Below the pieces are notes generated by a model, which was not told where the DNA came from, made no database searches, and saw nothing but the letters and a program-made list of their open reading frames with translations. A DNA stretch of 64,000 nucleotides from Pseudoneurospora amorphoporcata. Its lineage: Eukaryota > Ascomycota > Sordariomycetes > Sordariales > Sordariaceae. Position 1 is the stretch's first letter. Every line of letters begins with the position of its first letter. Below are positions 36,921-47,608 of this stretch, piece after piece. The position numbers and the translations under genes were made by a program. Location: NCBI GenBank assembly GCA_033297205.1, contig MU859135.1:62001-126000 (forward strand). Reading direction: 5' to 3'.

Positions 36921-37380
36921 GCTCAGAAAGAGAAGAAGAAGAAGAAGAAGAAAACATACCCTCCTTATGAAAACACCCCAACGCCACACAAAACAACGTC
37001 GTCTCAAAGACCAAAACCACAATCAAGATGATTGCCCACACCGGCAACAACAAGTTGTTATGAGGACCGTAGTAGCGGGGACCACCACCGACGACCACGA
37101 CGTTTGTTGATGAGAAACTGCTGCCGTGACTTTTGTCGCTGCTGCTGCTGCTGCTGCTTCCGTGACTGCTGCTACTGCTCCCATGACTGCTACTGCTTCT
37201 GGAACTGGAAGAGCGACCTCCGGAGCTATGGCCGGAGCTGTGACCGCCGCCACCACGCGGACTGGGGTCACGGAGCTGGAGAGGGAGGTAGGTGTTCATG
37301 TCGTCGCGGAGGTCGATGTGGTGGTTTGTTGAGGCGGGTAGCCTCCTCGTTCTGAGTCTGAGAATGGGGATGGCGGGCAT
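36133..37380 (-). CDS. Two-transmembrane Ser-rich protein, function unknown
   Basis: Exons 37380-36960 and 36731-36133, joined across a 228-base intron (GTATGT donor, CTGAC branch, AACAG acceptor), give 339 residues. Residues 1-100 are Gly/Ser/His-rich, with repeated SSSSHGSSSSS-type strings. The first transmembrane helix lies at about 110-136 (LLPVWAIILIVVLVFETTLF) and the second at about 162-184 (IWLNAFIIASWLWIPITIY). The C-terminal half is a soluble Ala/Pro-rich tail ending NLPASNPWGRK. The splice keeps frame: CAT AAG GAG G joins CA AAA GCA. I do not recognise the family, and no signal peptide is clear. A shorter protein could start at the ATG for residue 28. The intron carries A, TA and GA microsatellites. 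Confidence 0.75.
36854..36920 (+). repeat. Compound microsatellite (A)27-(TA)n-(GA)10 inside an intron
   Basis: A run of 27 A, then alternating TA for about 18 bases, then ten GA repeats, all inside the intron at 36732-36959. On the transcribed strand it reads (TC)n-(TA)n-(T)n, so the intron has a very long pyrimidine/T tract ahead of its acceptor. Confidence 0.95.
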
Positions 37381-39135
37381 TGTGGTGATGAGTGACTGTA
37401 GTCACTGAAGGGAAACAACCCGTGTAAGGAAGATTGAAACTCGAAAATATGATGATGATGATAATAATAATTCTATTCAGCTGACAGACAGGGTGTGAAT
37501 CCTTCGACTCTTAAAAGAAATCTTCAGATCTTACACACGTAGCAACATCCATCACATTTTCCACGTGTGCCCATCATTTATGGCAGAAGAACACGCGCAG
37601 CGCTGCCTACTAATTGGGCACAACCCACACCTCTTTCTTCTCTTTCTCACTCCATACCGAACGACATGTCGCATTGCCGTATCGCATTGCCTACATCACG
37701 ATCAAACAACTAGGTACCTAGGTAGGGAAAATAAAATGGAAAATCCAATGGTACGGCGGCTGAGTCCGAAAGCTTCGGACAAGGGGGCCCAAAAGGACTT
37801 CCAGGCACCACTATTTTCTCGCCCAGTAAAATTCCCACCCCTGTGTAGTGTAAAAGGGGAACATGCCAAACAATGGTGAACCTGGCTGGCTGTGTCTTAC
37901 CTCCGCCGTACACTAAAGGTGCCCGGGAAAGCTTAAAGCAACGCTAACACTGGACCCAGTTCTAGTCAGCCACTAACAGGGTGCTACTAAGAATTCTATA
38001 GTAAGTTGTTAAGAGAAAAGGAGAAGATCACAAAGGAGCCAAGAAGCCAAGCTTGCTAGGGCTGACCACAACTCCCACAAACAACTCGGGAGACACCGCA
38101 TGGCCCGAAGCGGCAAAGTGCTTGCAAGACATTTTTTTTTTTCCCCCGTTCCCGTTACGTTGTGCCCGTGAGCATGGGATAATACCGTACCTTAGTTAAA
38201 TATTTGAGCCAATCAGATGAGACAAAGAGCTCGTAGGCTTTCTGATGGGCTTTCTGCCTTTCTCTCAGAACCGGGTATGTGTAAAAAGGTTGGGAATGAA
38301 GTCTTTCTTTCCTCTTTTGTAATCCGCTTTTCAGTAAGAAGAGAGGCCTCCTCAAGAAACCAAGAAACCAGGGACTTCTCCGGAAAGCTTAATCACACCA
38401 CATGGCTGATCATGGATACTAAGCATCACGTCTGGGGTAAGGTGGGAATATGGCGGGGAAGTCATGTACTACTGCTCATGTGAAAGGAAAGGCATCGGGA
38501 AAGCGGCAGGTGAGGAATCCAGACCGTCGTTGTCGTCGTTCGGGTCCCAATTGTCCCCCGCTTCCCGGACTGATATATGTAGTCTCCGGAGCTCGGGGTC
38601 CACTACAGCGGCGCAGCAAGTCCTCCCGAGCAAGACAAATAAATTTCCGGAGAAGGGTGCTTTGAGAAATTGACTAGCATAGGAAACCTGCTCTGGGTTC
38701 AACTTCCACACCTATCCAGGGACGTGCCGTCCAGCGACCTACCTACAATCGAATGCTGGTTTGTTCGTTAGGTACCTTTGGTACTCCTAGCATACTGGAC
38801 AAGATCTATCACGAACTGTCCTAATCCTCTCAAAGACAAAATGTAATTAATAGCTAGGTAGGTACGGGTCGGAAAGGCATCCATAAGATTCAATATGGTG
38901 TATCGAAGCTCTAAAATGGCATATTCAAAATAAGATTACGCCTTTGTTAGTAAACGAAACGAATTAGTTAGATATCAAAAGCCCTAAGGAGGTCGGTCAG
39001 AGGTCTCGAGCTAGTACAAAAACCAGTATTGGACTGTAGGTACGCAAGAAGGTAAAAAAAGAAGAAGAAGAAGAAGGGGAAATCCGAAAGCGTCACAGCT
39101 CACCGAGATTTCTTGCCCATCACATCATTCCCTCC
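37381..39135. other. Intergenic, no gene seen
   Basis: This holds the promoter of the two-TM gene and the 3' flank of the P450 gene. Short TAGGTACC-type strings and small A/T runs occur. No convincing coding frame is present on either strand. Confidence 0.65.
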
Positions 39136-41079
39136 CTAATAACTCTCAAGGTAAACTCTAACCCCCTGACTCCCAATATACGGCGCAGGAATGAACCAAT
39201 CCACGCCCATCTCAGCATCTCTTTGCGTCACTCCCTCGGCCAGCCTCATTTTGCCCACTGCCTGACTGCCTCTCTCTTCCTTTTCACCCGCGCCTTTCTC
39301 CTCACCCGTAGCACCAACCTGCTCACCCGCCTCCCAAACCCTCCACGTCTTCGCCAGCACCAGATACATCTCCGCATAAGCTAGCTGCATCCCTAAACAG
39401 GCTCTCGGGCCCGCCCCAAAGCTCGTCAAATACCTGTCCAGCTCCTTACCCTCCAACCACCTCTCCGGTCGAAACGCCTTTGCATCCGGAAAAACCTCTT
39501 CGTTGGCCGAAATCTGGTAACTCGTCATGGAAACTTCCGTTCCGGGGGGTAAGACCCATTCCTTTTTGTATTTCTCCACCACCTCTTTGGGATCATCGCG
39601 GTAAGATTGCAAGCAGATGTCCGAGGGAGAGAAGCGAAGGGCCTCGTCGGGTGCGACGCGCGTGATGCGCGAGGAAGACCCCAGGCTGAGACGGAAAGAT
39701 TCTTTTACGACGGCTTTGAGGTAGGGGAGCCGTTCGAGGGTTGCCAAGGGGGTAGATTCGGACGCGTCGGGGATAGCGGCGCGGAGCTCGGCTTGGAGCT
39801 TGCGCAGGGTTGTGTCGCGCTGGTGTAAAAGGTGGAAGGTGGCGATGGTGAGGGCCCAGGCGATGGTCAAGCCTCCGGCTTCGATTAGGACGCGGCCTTC
39901 GTCGGCGATGCGGGGGATGGTTTTCTCGGAGGGGGGCAGGGCGTCGGAGGTTAGGAGGGAGTGGAAGATTGTGGGGTGGGAGAGGTCGAGGTCGTCGCCT
40001 TTGTTAGAGTGGAGTTTCTGGGAAATTTCCGTGATTTGTGAGGTGATGGACTCGCATGTAGAGAGGAACGAGCTGTATGCGGGGGAGATGGAGGCGAGGA
40101 ATTTGGGCGGGAGGCGTTCAAGTGTGGTGAGAAGGATGGGGATGTGTTGGAAGAGTTTGCCGTATTGGACGCCGGTGTTGAGACCGCCGGTTATGTCGGA
40201 ACGGAAGGTAGGGTGTTCAACTGGGCGTCGGGAGTTAGTAATGGTTGTTCCTGAGGAGGAGAACTAAGCGTTACTAACCCGCGTGCTCAGCTTTGGCAAA
40301 GGCATATTCGTTGATTATGTCTAGAAGGTTGTTGCTATTAGCAGTGTCTTCTGAGGAACGCCATGTCCAAGTACACAACATACCGTAAGCCAGAGCCGAA
40401 AAGGGATGAAGCATGTCTATCGGCGTCTGCTTCTTCCTCTTGCCATGCTCACGAAGTCTCGCCAGCAGGGCATCGACTCTGTCTTCGATAACTGGCTGCA
40501 AGTTCCGGACGCTTGCGGTCGAAAAGAAATGAACAAGGGCTGATCTCCGTAGTTTGTGCAGCTCATGTGGGACGGTTGACACGACACTGCCTGTCACCCA
40601 CCCGTATTAAACATTAGCACTTGTTCCCGCGTAATGGACCGGCACATATATCCTCGAGTAGAACATATGTACGCTAACCATGGAAGGGAAAACAAACCAG
40701 GTGCCCCAAAGTGATCACACTAGAAATGCGTCCGGTCCCTCCGTCGACTCGTGCCCGCCGGCAAAAACTCCCTGTAGAAGTCCGGGTCCGAAATGTGGAC
40801 TTCCCAGGGGTTGACCCTGATAATTGGGCCATACTTCTTATGAAGTTCGACGGTCTTGAAGACGAACTGTCCAGGAAGGATGATGTCGTAGTAGAACTCG
40901 TACCATTGCGTCAGCGCAGCAAGTCTGGGACCCGGGATGCTGGCTAGGGGACTGAGATAGAGACGGTAGATGGCAACGTAGATGGTATAAAGGACTAGAA
41001 GGGGCGGAATTGCGATGAGGAGGAGATGAGTAAGAGAAGAGGAGGTAAGGTATTCTGGGAGAAGCTCCGTTAGTGTCAT
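39136..41079 (-). pseudogene. Cytochrome P450 with one in-frame TAG
   Basis: Four exons (41079-40698, 40590-40384, 40320-40279, 40220-39136) assemble in one frame to 572 codons. The introns are 107, 63 and 58 bases with proper donors, and TGCTAAT acts as branch in the second. Visible landmarks are the N-terminal membrane anchor (about residues 13-45), the Pro hinge SIPGPRL, the I-helix region AGGLTIAWAL, the ExxR motif ESFRL (384-387) and the heme loop FGAGPRACLG (478-487, Cys485 as ligand). A charged insert precedes the C-terminus. Codon 120 is TAG (40722-40720), inside the normally continuous block RRRDRTHF-stop-CDHFGAPGS. No intron can remove it without breaking frame. All other motifs are intact, so inactivation is recent or the base is an error or strain variant. 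It resembles fungal CYP58/trichodiene-oxygenase-like P450s; the substrate is unknown. Confidence 0.85.
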
Positions 41080-42205
41080 TGTTGGCTTTGGGATCACTGC
41101 GTGTATAGATGTTGAGGAAGGACAAGGGAACCAGGGAAGAAAATTCCCTGTGAGCAAAGGAGAGGGCGAACGAGATTTATGAAGATGGGGCTTTGGTCTG
41201 CCTTTGGAGACGAGCGCAACATCCTATATGGAGAGAAAAAGAGATATCCTCCACGGAGTCATCATCTCCAACATCGCCTCCAATTTTGGATAGGATGGAG
41301 TACACCATCTCCATAAAGCATCATGCCGCCAAGTATGATGTCTCCCTGGACAAACATACCTCAGTGGTCAAAAGCCTTCAATAATAATCTGCAACGCTCT
41401 TCAATCGAGGCGACTACCTCATGCCCTGCACACACCCCATCACCCTTTTGTCCGAATATTTGCAGATAGTTCACATTCGATCAACATCAACGCAATGAGG
41501 GGTTGTAGAAGTTAGAGATGCGTGATGATCCTAAAACTTATAGTGGGTGTTGTCCAAGGAGGCCTTGACGATCTGTGTAGCTTGGGCTCGCCGGTCAAAC
41601 GCTAAGTCGCTAACGGTTGCCGTTCTTTGATGAGGCTGCATAGAATGGTAGCAACTCCCACGCACAGGTGCCTAAACAGGAATACAATCCCACTCAACAC
41701 GTCCAATACCAAGCATATCAAGCGGGGAAGACGCAGAACGTAGTAGTTGAAATAACCCATATATATGGTCTTGCATGCTCCGCGTAACCGTCTTGATAGT
41801 GATCTGATGGCGGCAACGTGGAAGCAAGATGTCATGCCGATGCAATCCTTACCCGATAGTTTGTCTTGTCCGAAGGAATGGCAGGCAGAGGAAGGAATAT
41901 CTGGAGTCGCCCAGCCCATGCCATGCAAAGGGAACAAAGCCGAGTGAAACCGTTTGACACTCGATAGGATGCCTAGCCGGAGAAGGGTGCAATAGTTGAA
42001 ATGGTTGTCGTCGTGTGGGTAGAATGAGAAGAAGGCTCGAAGGGAAAGACAGAGCACAAGATCCAGGCATACTCATAGGTGGTGACGAGCCTTGTCCTCG
42101 CAACATCTACTCTCTTGCCCACGAGTAATAACTCCAATGGACAAGCAGAGTACGACCAACACCTTGTTTTCATATTCCCTTTTCCAACCCCGTTCCAAAC
42201 ACCCC
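41080..42205. other. Intergenic, P450 promoter and amidase 3' flank
   Basis: No supported gene. Minus-strand frames of up to about 150 codons (41602-42057) show no motif and look like chance. An upstream in-frame ATG for the P450 exists at 41157, but the one at 41079 gives a normal P450 membrane anchor. Confidence 0.65.
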
Positions 42206-44011
42206 TTAATAAACCCCCAAAGGATAAACCCCCGGAATGTTCCCATTATCGTTCGTCACAACCGGCACACTCTCATACCCACCCCCCCTAACCTCCACCA
42301 CCTTATGCAACTCTCCCAGCCCACCTCCACCCACGGGCATCCTCCTCACCGGCCCAAGCACCTCACTCACATGCTTCGCAATCCCCAACAACAAATCATC
42401 CGTCCATGGCCTGCCCAAAATCTCCATCCCAATAGGCACACCCAGCGGTGCCTCCTCAGGTTTTGGGTCAGAAAACCCCACAGGAACCGTAATAACCGGA
42501 CTCTCCGTCAACGCAGCCAGTATCCCGTTCCGCCCACTCTGCGAAGGGGACCCGATCTTGACGACCAAGTTTTTTTGCTCGGGGTAGATGATTGCGTCGA
42601 GTTTGTGGGTAGAAAAAGTTTGGGCCAAAGTGGTTTTGAGTTGCGAGATGCCGTGTTGGCGAACAAAATACTCGGGGGAGGAGGTGGAGCGGTTGAAGGC
42701 GGAGCGGATGTAGGAGTATTGGGAGGGGAGGACGAGGAATTGTTTCTTGCCTAGGGTGAAAACGTCGTTGAAGCTCCTGGGCTCAGTGCCATTGCGAGTG
42801 TACGTAGTTCTCGCCAAATAAGCATCCAACCCCTCGCGAAACTCAAAGGTCTGGACATCCAGTCTTGCCGCTATCGCCACCGCGTCATAAACGGGGTCGG
42901 TGATGTTAACCAGTTGCGCACCAGCTGCCTCCAACCTTCTCAACACCTGTTCCATCACCTGGTTGACGGGAGTCGTCTCTTCGCCAGCGGTATGGTTGAA
43001 GAACCCATTCAACACACCCAACCTCAACACCTCCAGTTTTCCTAGACCGGAGTACAACGCCTGGCTGTAATCTTTCCCTCTCATCTCAGGCGGTACCAAC
43101 GCCGTGGTGTTATCATGATCCCCACCATCCTCCTCGCCATCAAACTCTTCATTTGTCGTAGAAGCCATCACCGTCATCATGACCGCCAAATCGTCCACCC
43201 CCCTCGCCATCCCGCCCACCGCATCCTGCGTCCAACCCACCGGCACCACCCCCCCTTTATCAACCAGTCCCCTCGTACCCCTCCAACTAACCAAACAATT
43301 TGCGCTCGCCGGCGACCGCAAGGAATTAACTGTATCCGTCCCCGTTCCAAGAACCGCCAAGTTAGCAGCAATCGCCGCTCCCGTCCCCCCCGAACTTCCC
43401 CCGGGGGTCCGGGTACTGTCATAGGGGTTGATAGTTTGTCCAGCTAACGACGAAACGGAGATTCCTTCGAGGGCGAATTCATGCATATTTGTTTTGCCGA
43501 GGATTACAGCGCCGGCGCGTTTGAGGGCTGTGACGGTGGGTGCGTCGTTTTTAGGATAATTGCGGGAGAGGGATAAAGAGCCGGCGGTGGTGGGGAGGTC
43601 AAAGGTGTTGAAGTTATCTTTCAGGAGGATGGGGATGCATAGCAGTGGCTGATTAACAGAAGAGTTGCCGGAAGCTAGTTGGGAATCGATGGCGGAGGCG
43701 AGGTCGAGAGCGTGAGGGTTTAATGACAAGATGGCGTGTAAGGAGGGGTTAAAGGCTTCGATGCGGGCGAGGTAGGAGGAGATTAGGGAGTGGCAGGTTG
43801 TTAGGCCGGTGACGAGGGCGTTGTGGATGGAGGATATGGTGGCTTCGCGGATGTCGAAGGGGGGACTCGGACTGAGGTCTAGTAGGTTTTGGACTTGGTT
43901 AAGGTCGTTTGGGAGGAGGTTGAAGGCGGATGTTGGTGTTGTTGCTGAAAGGAGGGAGAGGAGGACGGCTTTACCCAGCAGGGCTTGGGGGCCGCGCATG
44001 GCAGGAAACAT
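42206..44011 (-). CDS. Secreted amidase-signature hydrolase
   Basis: An intronless gene of 601 codons. A signal peptide covers about residues 1-29. The amidase-signature core is complete: catalytic Lys131 in PILLKDNF, cis-Ser206 in TPGGSSGGTGAA, and nucleophile Ser230 in GTGTDTVNSLRSPAS. The 75- and 24-residue spacings match those of FAAH-type enzymes. The usual GG before the nucleophile is replaced by VN, a variant found in a fungal amidase subgroup. The C-terminal half continues to GMEILGRPWTDDLLL, typical of the family. It should hydrolyse an amide, natural substrate unknown, in the secretory pathway or outside the cell. It lies downstream of the P450 on the same strand, but no synthase or regulator is nearby, so a shared pathway is only a possibility. 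Confidence 0.92.
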   Translation of the reverse strand: MFPAMRGPQALLGKAVLLSLLSATTPTSAFNLLPNDLNQVQNLLDLSPSPPFDIREATISSIHNALVTGLTTCHSLISSYLARIEAFNPSLHAILSLNPHALDLASAIDSQLASGNSSVNQPLLCIPILLKDNFNTFDLPTTAGSLSLSRNYPKNDAPTVTALKRAGAVILGKTNMHEFALEGISVSSLAGQTINPYDSTRTPGGSSGGTGAAIAANLAVLGTGTDTVNSLRSPASANCLVSWRGTRGLVDKGGVVPVGWTQDAVGGMARGVDDLAVMMTVMASTTNEEFDGEEDGGDHDNTTALVPPEMRGKDYSQALYSGLGKLEVLRLGVLNGFFNHTAGEETTPVNQVMEQVLRRLEAAGAQLVNITDPVYDAVAIAARLDVQTFEFREGLDAYLARTTYTRNGTEPRSFNDVFTLGKKQFLVLPSQYSYIRSAFNRSTSSPEYFVRQHGISQLKTTLAQTFSTHKLDAIIYPEQKNLVVKIGSPSQSGRNGILAALTESPVITVPVGFSDPKPEEAPLGVPIGMEILGRPWTDDLLLGIAKHVSEVLGPVRRMPVGGGGLGELHKVVEVRGGGYESVPVVTNDNGNIPGVYPLGVY

Positions 44012-44690
44012 GATGATGGTGGCTAAGTGAGAGAAGAAGCGCTACACGATCATGTCTGGCTGTGATGTGATATTCCGTCTTGTAAGTAAAGCCCGAGTCT
44101 CAGGATCCCGGAATTCTGAGTGATAACAATATCGATGATTTGTATGATAAGACTGAGTGAGGGGTATCACAGCCTTGGTAAGTTTTTGATGGATGGGAAA
44201 AAGATAAACATTTGGTTCCCGATTGGACCCGCAGTCGACGACATGCAAAGTAGCTGCTTGGCTCCGATCCGGCTTTCGGTTGCCGTGATTGCCGGAACAA
44301 ATAAAACACGATTCTCGAGTGTTATGTCGTGAAATTCGATATTTTATCGAATATCAAACCTCTTCTTCAGACCCCGGGTCCAACTTCTTTCTGTCAGACG
44401 GGCGAAACCTCGGTCTTCTCTCCGCAGCACAACATGATCCAAAAGGCTGTTACTCATACCAGACATACATATGCTTCCGTACCGAGACCCATGAAGCTCA
44501 CGTTCCTGATTTCTATCCAATCTCTTTTCTTTCTATTTCCACCTAGATACATGCTAAAATAGTAATACAGCCCGCTTGTTTTGTGCATGCATGCCTATCA
44601 TGTATTAGTCATCATCGAATATTATAATGCTCCTGACTTATCTTCTATCCCTACACAAAACTCAGCTGTAAATCGAACGTCCACCAAAAA
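44012..44690. other. Intergenic, amidase promoter
   Basis: About 680 bases between two minus-strand genes, holding the amidase upstream region and the 3' end of the acetyl-CoA transporter gene. No gene is seen. Confidence 0.7.
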
Positions 44691-46549
44691 TCACCGCTTG
44701 CTAGCTCCCACACCCGACGACGCCAACCGCCACGCCTTGAGCGGGAGATCCTGCAAGTGAATGACCTTGGGACGGATGAACATGGTGAAAGTCACCACGC
44801 CAACAGCCACACAAAGCATGTTGACAATGTAGTATCCGTCCTGAATCATGTTGCAAGTACCGCCGTTGGCAAGGCACCTCGTCTTGTCCTCCTGGATGGC
44901 GCAACTAAAGGGCTGGCTAAAAGTGGCCGTCTTGGAAGTGGGCACGCAAGTGGCGGTTGTGAAGTAGTCGACCAAGCGGAGGACGAAGAAGCGGGGGAAG
45001 GTACCGCCCAGGTTGCAGACGCTGGAAAAAGAAAAACGTTAGCTGGGGTTTGAACGGGGAAAGGGGAAAGGAAAACTCACGTAGCAAGAAGGGTCATATA
45101 AGTACCGCCAATGACCGGGTCCGAGATCCGGGCGTGGAAGGCAGAGACGGCAACAAACATGATGGTGTTGGTAAAAGTGGAAAAGATGTGCTCGGCAATG
45201 ACAACAAGCAGGTACCAAGAGGTGACACCCTCAGCAGGGAAGATAACAACAGTAAACTGCGCGAGAACGGCAGCCACCAGGCGACCCATGAAGCCCCAAC
45301 ACCAAAGACGCATGGGCGTAAACTCCTGCGACCACTTTCCTGCATAATATCCCAGACCGATCTCGAAGGGAAAGTCGATCAGAACGGTGAGAGCCATGTT
45401 CTCGGTACCGAATCCCTTGTCGAGCAGCTTGAGGTTGGTGACGGCATCGTTGGCCTGGAAGCCGATCTTGGCGATAAGATGGATGATGATGATGGTCTGG
45501 ACGTTCTTCAGGTTGAGCACGCCCCACATGATCTTGTAGACGTCCCAGACGCCATCCTCGTTCTTGGTACGTTCCTCGCGCTTCATCAGACCCAAGCCGA
45601 TAGTCACGGCAATGTAAGCCCATCCCCAGAAGGTAAGGTATCCACTCAGATCCATCAAACCGTGGTCGAGCGGTTCGGTGCGGAACCAACGGTTGGCAAA
45701 CTCCTTGGAGTGGAAGGCCAAGAAGACAGTATACGACAGGAATTGACCAGCAGTCAAGCCGACCGTCTGCGCGGTGGAGGCGTACGAGACGTTGCCGGGG
45801 GTCAAAAGGGTCAGGGCCCAGCCGTCAACAGCAATATCCTGGGTAGCGCACATGAGCACGAGGAAGAACCACCACCAGGTAAAGCTCCAGACCGTGGGAC
45901 CACCTTCCTTGCCCATGGAATCCATCAGTCCTCCCACCCTAGAGCCCAGGTACAGCATGCCAATTCCCGAGAGCAATTGGATAGGCAGAATCCAGCTCTT
46001 TCTCCTTCCCACCTTGGGACTCCAGATGGCATCGACAATGGGACTCCACAGCAGCTTGAGAGAGTAGGGGTACGACGCCAGGCTGAAGACGCCAATCTCG
46101 GCATAGGAAAGCTTCTTCTTGAGGAGGAACGGTACCGAGCCCGTGGCCAATCCTAGTGGGACACCCTGCAAGAAGTATAGAAGGACGAGCAGGCCAAAGT
46201 TGCGCTGGTCCTGCTTCGGAAGCTCGAAGAAGCCATGGCTGTTGACGGCGTCTGTCTTGTCTGGGACGGGGTCGTCGAGGGAGAAGGACTCGCTGCCGAT
46301 GATGTTGGCGGTTATAGCTTCGGACGAGGTGTCGTAATTCTTGTTCCGGCGCATAAGCTCAACGTTGTTGTTCATCTTGTGGAGGCCCGAGGCGGCCGTG
46401 TCAGGGTCCGAGTCGGAGTCCTTGGTTTGGGTCTTGTTGTTGCTGTTGTTGTTGCCCTTCTTCGCGGCCCCTTTCTTGGAGGCTTTGCGGGACAGCCCGT
46501 TCTGTGTCGGCGACTTTGTGCCACGAGTTTTAGTACCCATAGGTACCAC
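44691..46549 (-). CDS. Acetyl-CoA transporter (AT-1/SLC33A1 family)
   Basis: Exons 46549-45081 and 45021-44691, with a 59-base GTGAGT...CCAG intron and a GCTAAC branch, give 599 residues. The first 110 residues are a soluble Lys/Asn/Ser-rich tail. About twelve transmembrane segments follow, starting with FGLLVLLYFLQGVPLGLATG. Family hallmarks are SYPYSLKLLWSPIVD, RRKSWILPIQLL and TQDIAVDGWALTLL. A cysteine-containing loop (FSCAIQEDKTRCLANGGTC) precedes the last helix, as in the Acatn domain. In animals this protein carries cytosolic acetyl-CoA into the ER for acetylation of glycans and proteins; the fungal role is inferred to be the same. A second in-frame ATG lies three codons downstream. 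It is divergent from the CENP-O gene. Confidence 0.93.
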
Positions 46550-47608
46550 TGGGTTTGTGTATGCTGGTGGGTGGTTTCGTGTGTGTGTGTTGAGGGAGGT
46601 CCCGTTTCGTGGGTTACTCGAAAGGTCAAAGCCTTATATGATGGCGGCGCGTGTGGTGAGTGGTCGAGGCCGTCGTCTCGAGGGAGTGATGATCAGCAGA
46701 TCCTAAAAGATGGAAGAGAGGGGTAGTTTTTCCAGAAATAGCGGTCGCAAGAGACAGAAAGTGGAAGAAGAGATTAACGAAAGACGACAAGTCGGTAGTA
46801 GCGGAGTCGAATAGTCCGGACGAGAGTGGTCGAGAAGGATTGGATTGTTGACAAGGGACGAAAAGAGACAAGGGTAGGTGTCTGTTGTCTCTGGCCTCTT
46901 CAGACCATTCCCGTCAGTAACTGAGGTGCCCTGGGGCTAGTGTTGTTTTTCGCTACCTACCTATGGAATGGAAGAGGTGGAATCGTGGAGGAATCAAGGT
47001 GCTACCGTGGCCTCTCGGTTGGTGGCAAGTCACCTCTAGCACGACGCTAGAAATTGAATGAGAGAGATTGATGTGCCGTCTGGAAGCAAACAATTTGGGG
47101 ACTTGAAAGGACTGTGAGGCTCAACCGTCTGTTAACTGTACGAGCGAGTGACTTGCGGGTGTCAGTGTCAATGTCTACATTCCATGTACCTTCTACGCCT
47201 TCCCGTCTTGTTGTCCAGCAGCTTGATGCAGGAACTGCGCTAGTGCGTCATTGGCATGGACCCAGGGGCAGATCGCTAGAAAGGTTGACAGCTGCCGCCC
47301 CACAAAGCCTGGCGACTTGTTGCACCTGTCAGCTTCCTCCCCTGAGCTTCAATCGCCAGCAGGGGGATTGATTCGTATCAACACCAAAGTAAACAATCGA
47401 CTTGAGCAAAATCACCAGCTTCAAGATACATCGTCCTAAAGAAGCCCACTTTGCGCGTCATGATACCCGGACTTCATAACAATTGATCCAATTTCTTTCC
47501 ATTGTATTCAAAATCTCTACACGCACAATTACTTGCGTCTGCGCACATCACCAAAGACGCGTCCAAACTCACCTTCTCACTTCCAAAGTGGGTGCCAGAC
47601 AACTCACC
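46550..47608. promoter_or_regulatory. Divergent promoter region between the AT-1 and CENP-O genes
   Basis: About 1.06 kb separates two start codons facing away from each other, so both promoters and leaders must lie here. No TATA box or known operator is recognised, and no coding frame is supported. Confidence 0.6.

Noticed and set aside
40335..40383. Alternative 49-base P450 intron ending at TAATAG
   Set aside because: It breaks frame; using the next acceptor (CTTCTAG at 40321) keeps frame, removes a 21-residue insertion and places TGCTAAT as the branch site.
45050..46156. A 368-codon plus-strand frame across the acetyl-CoA transporter
   Set aside because: Antisense shadow; the minus strand has about twelve family-typical transmembrane segments.
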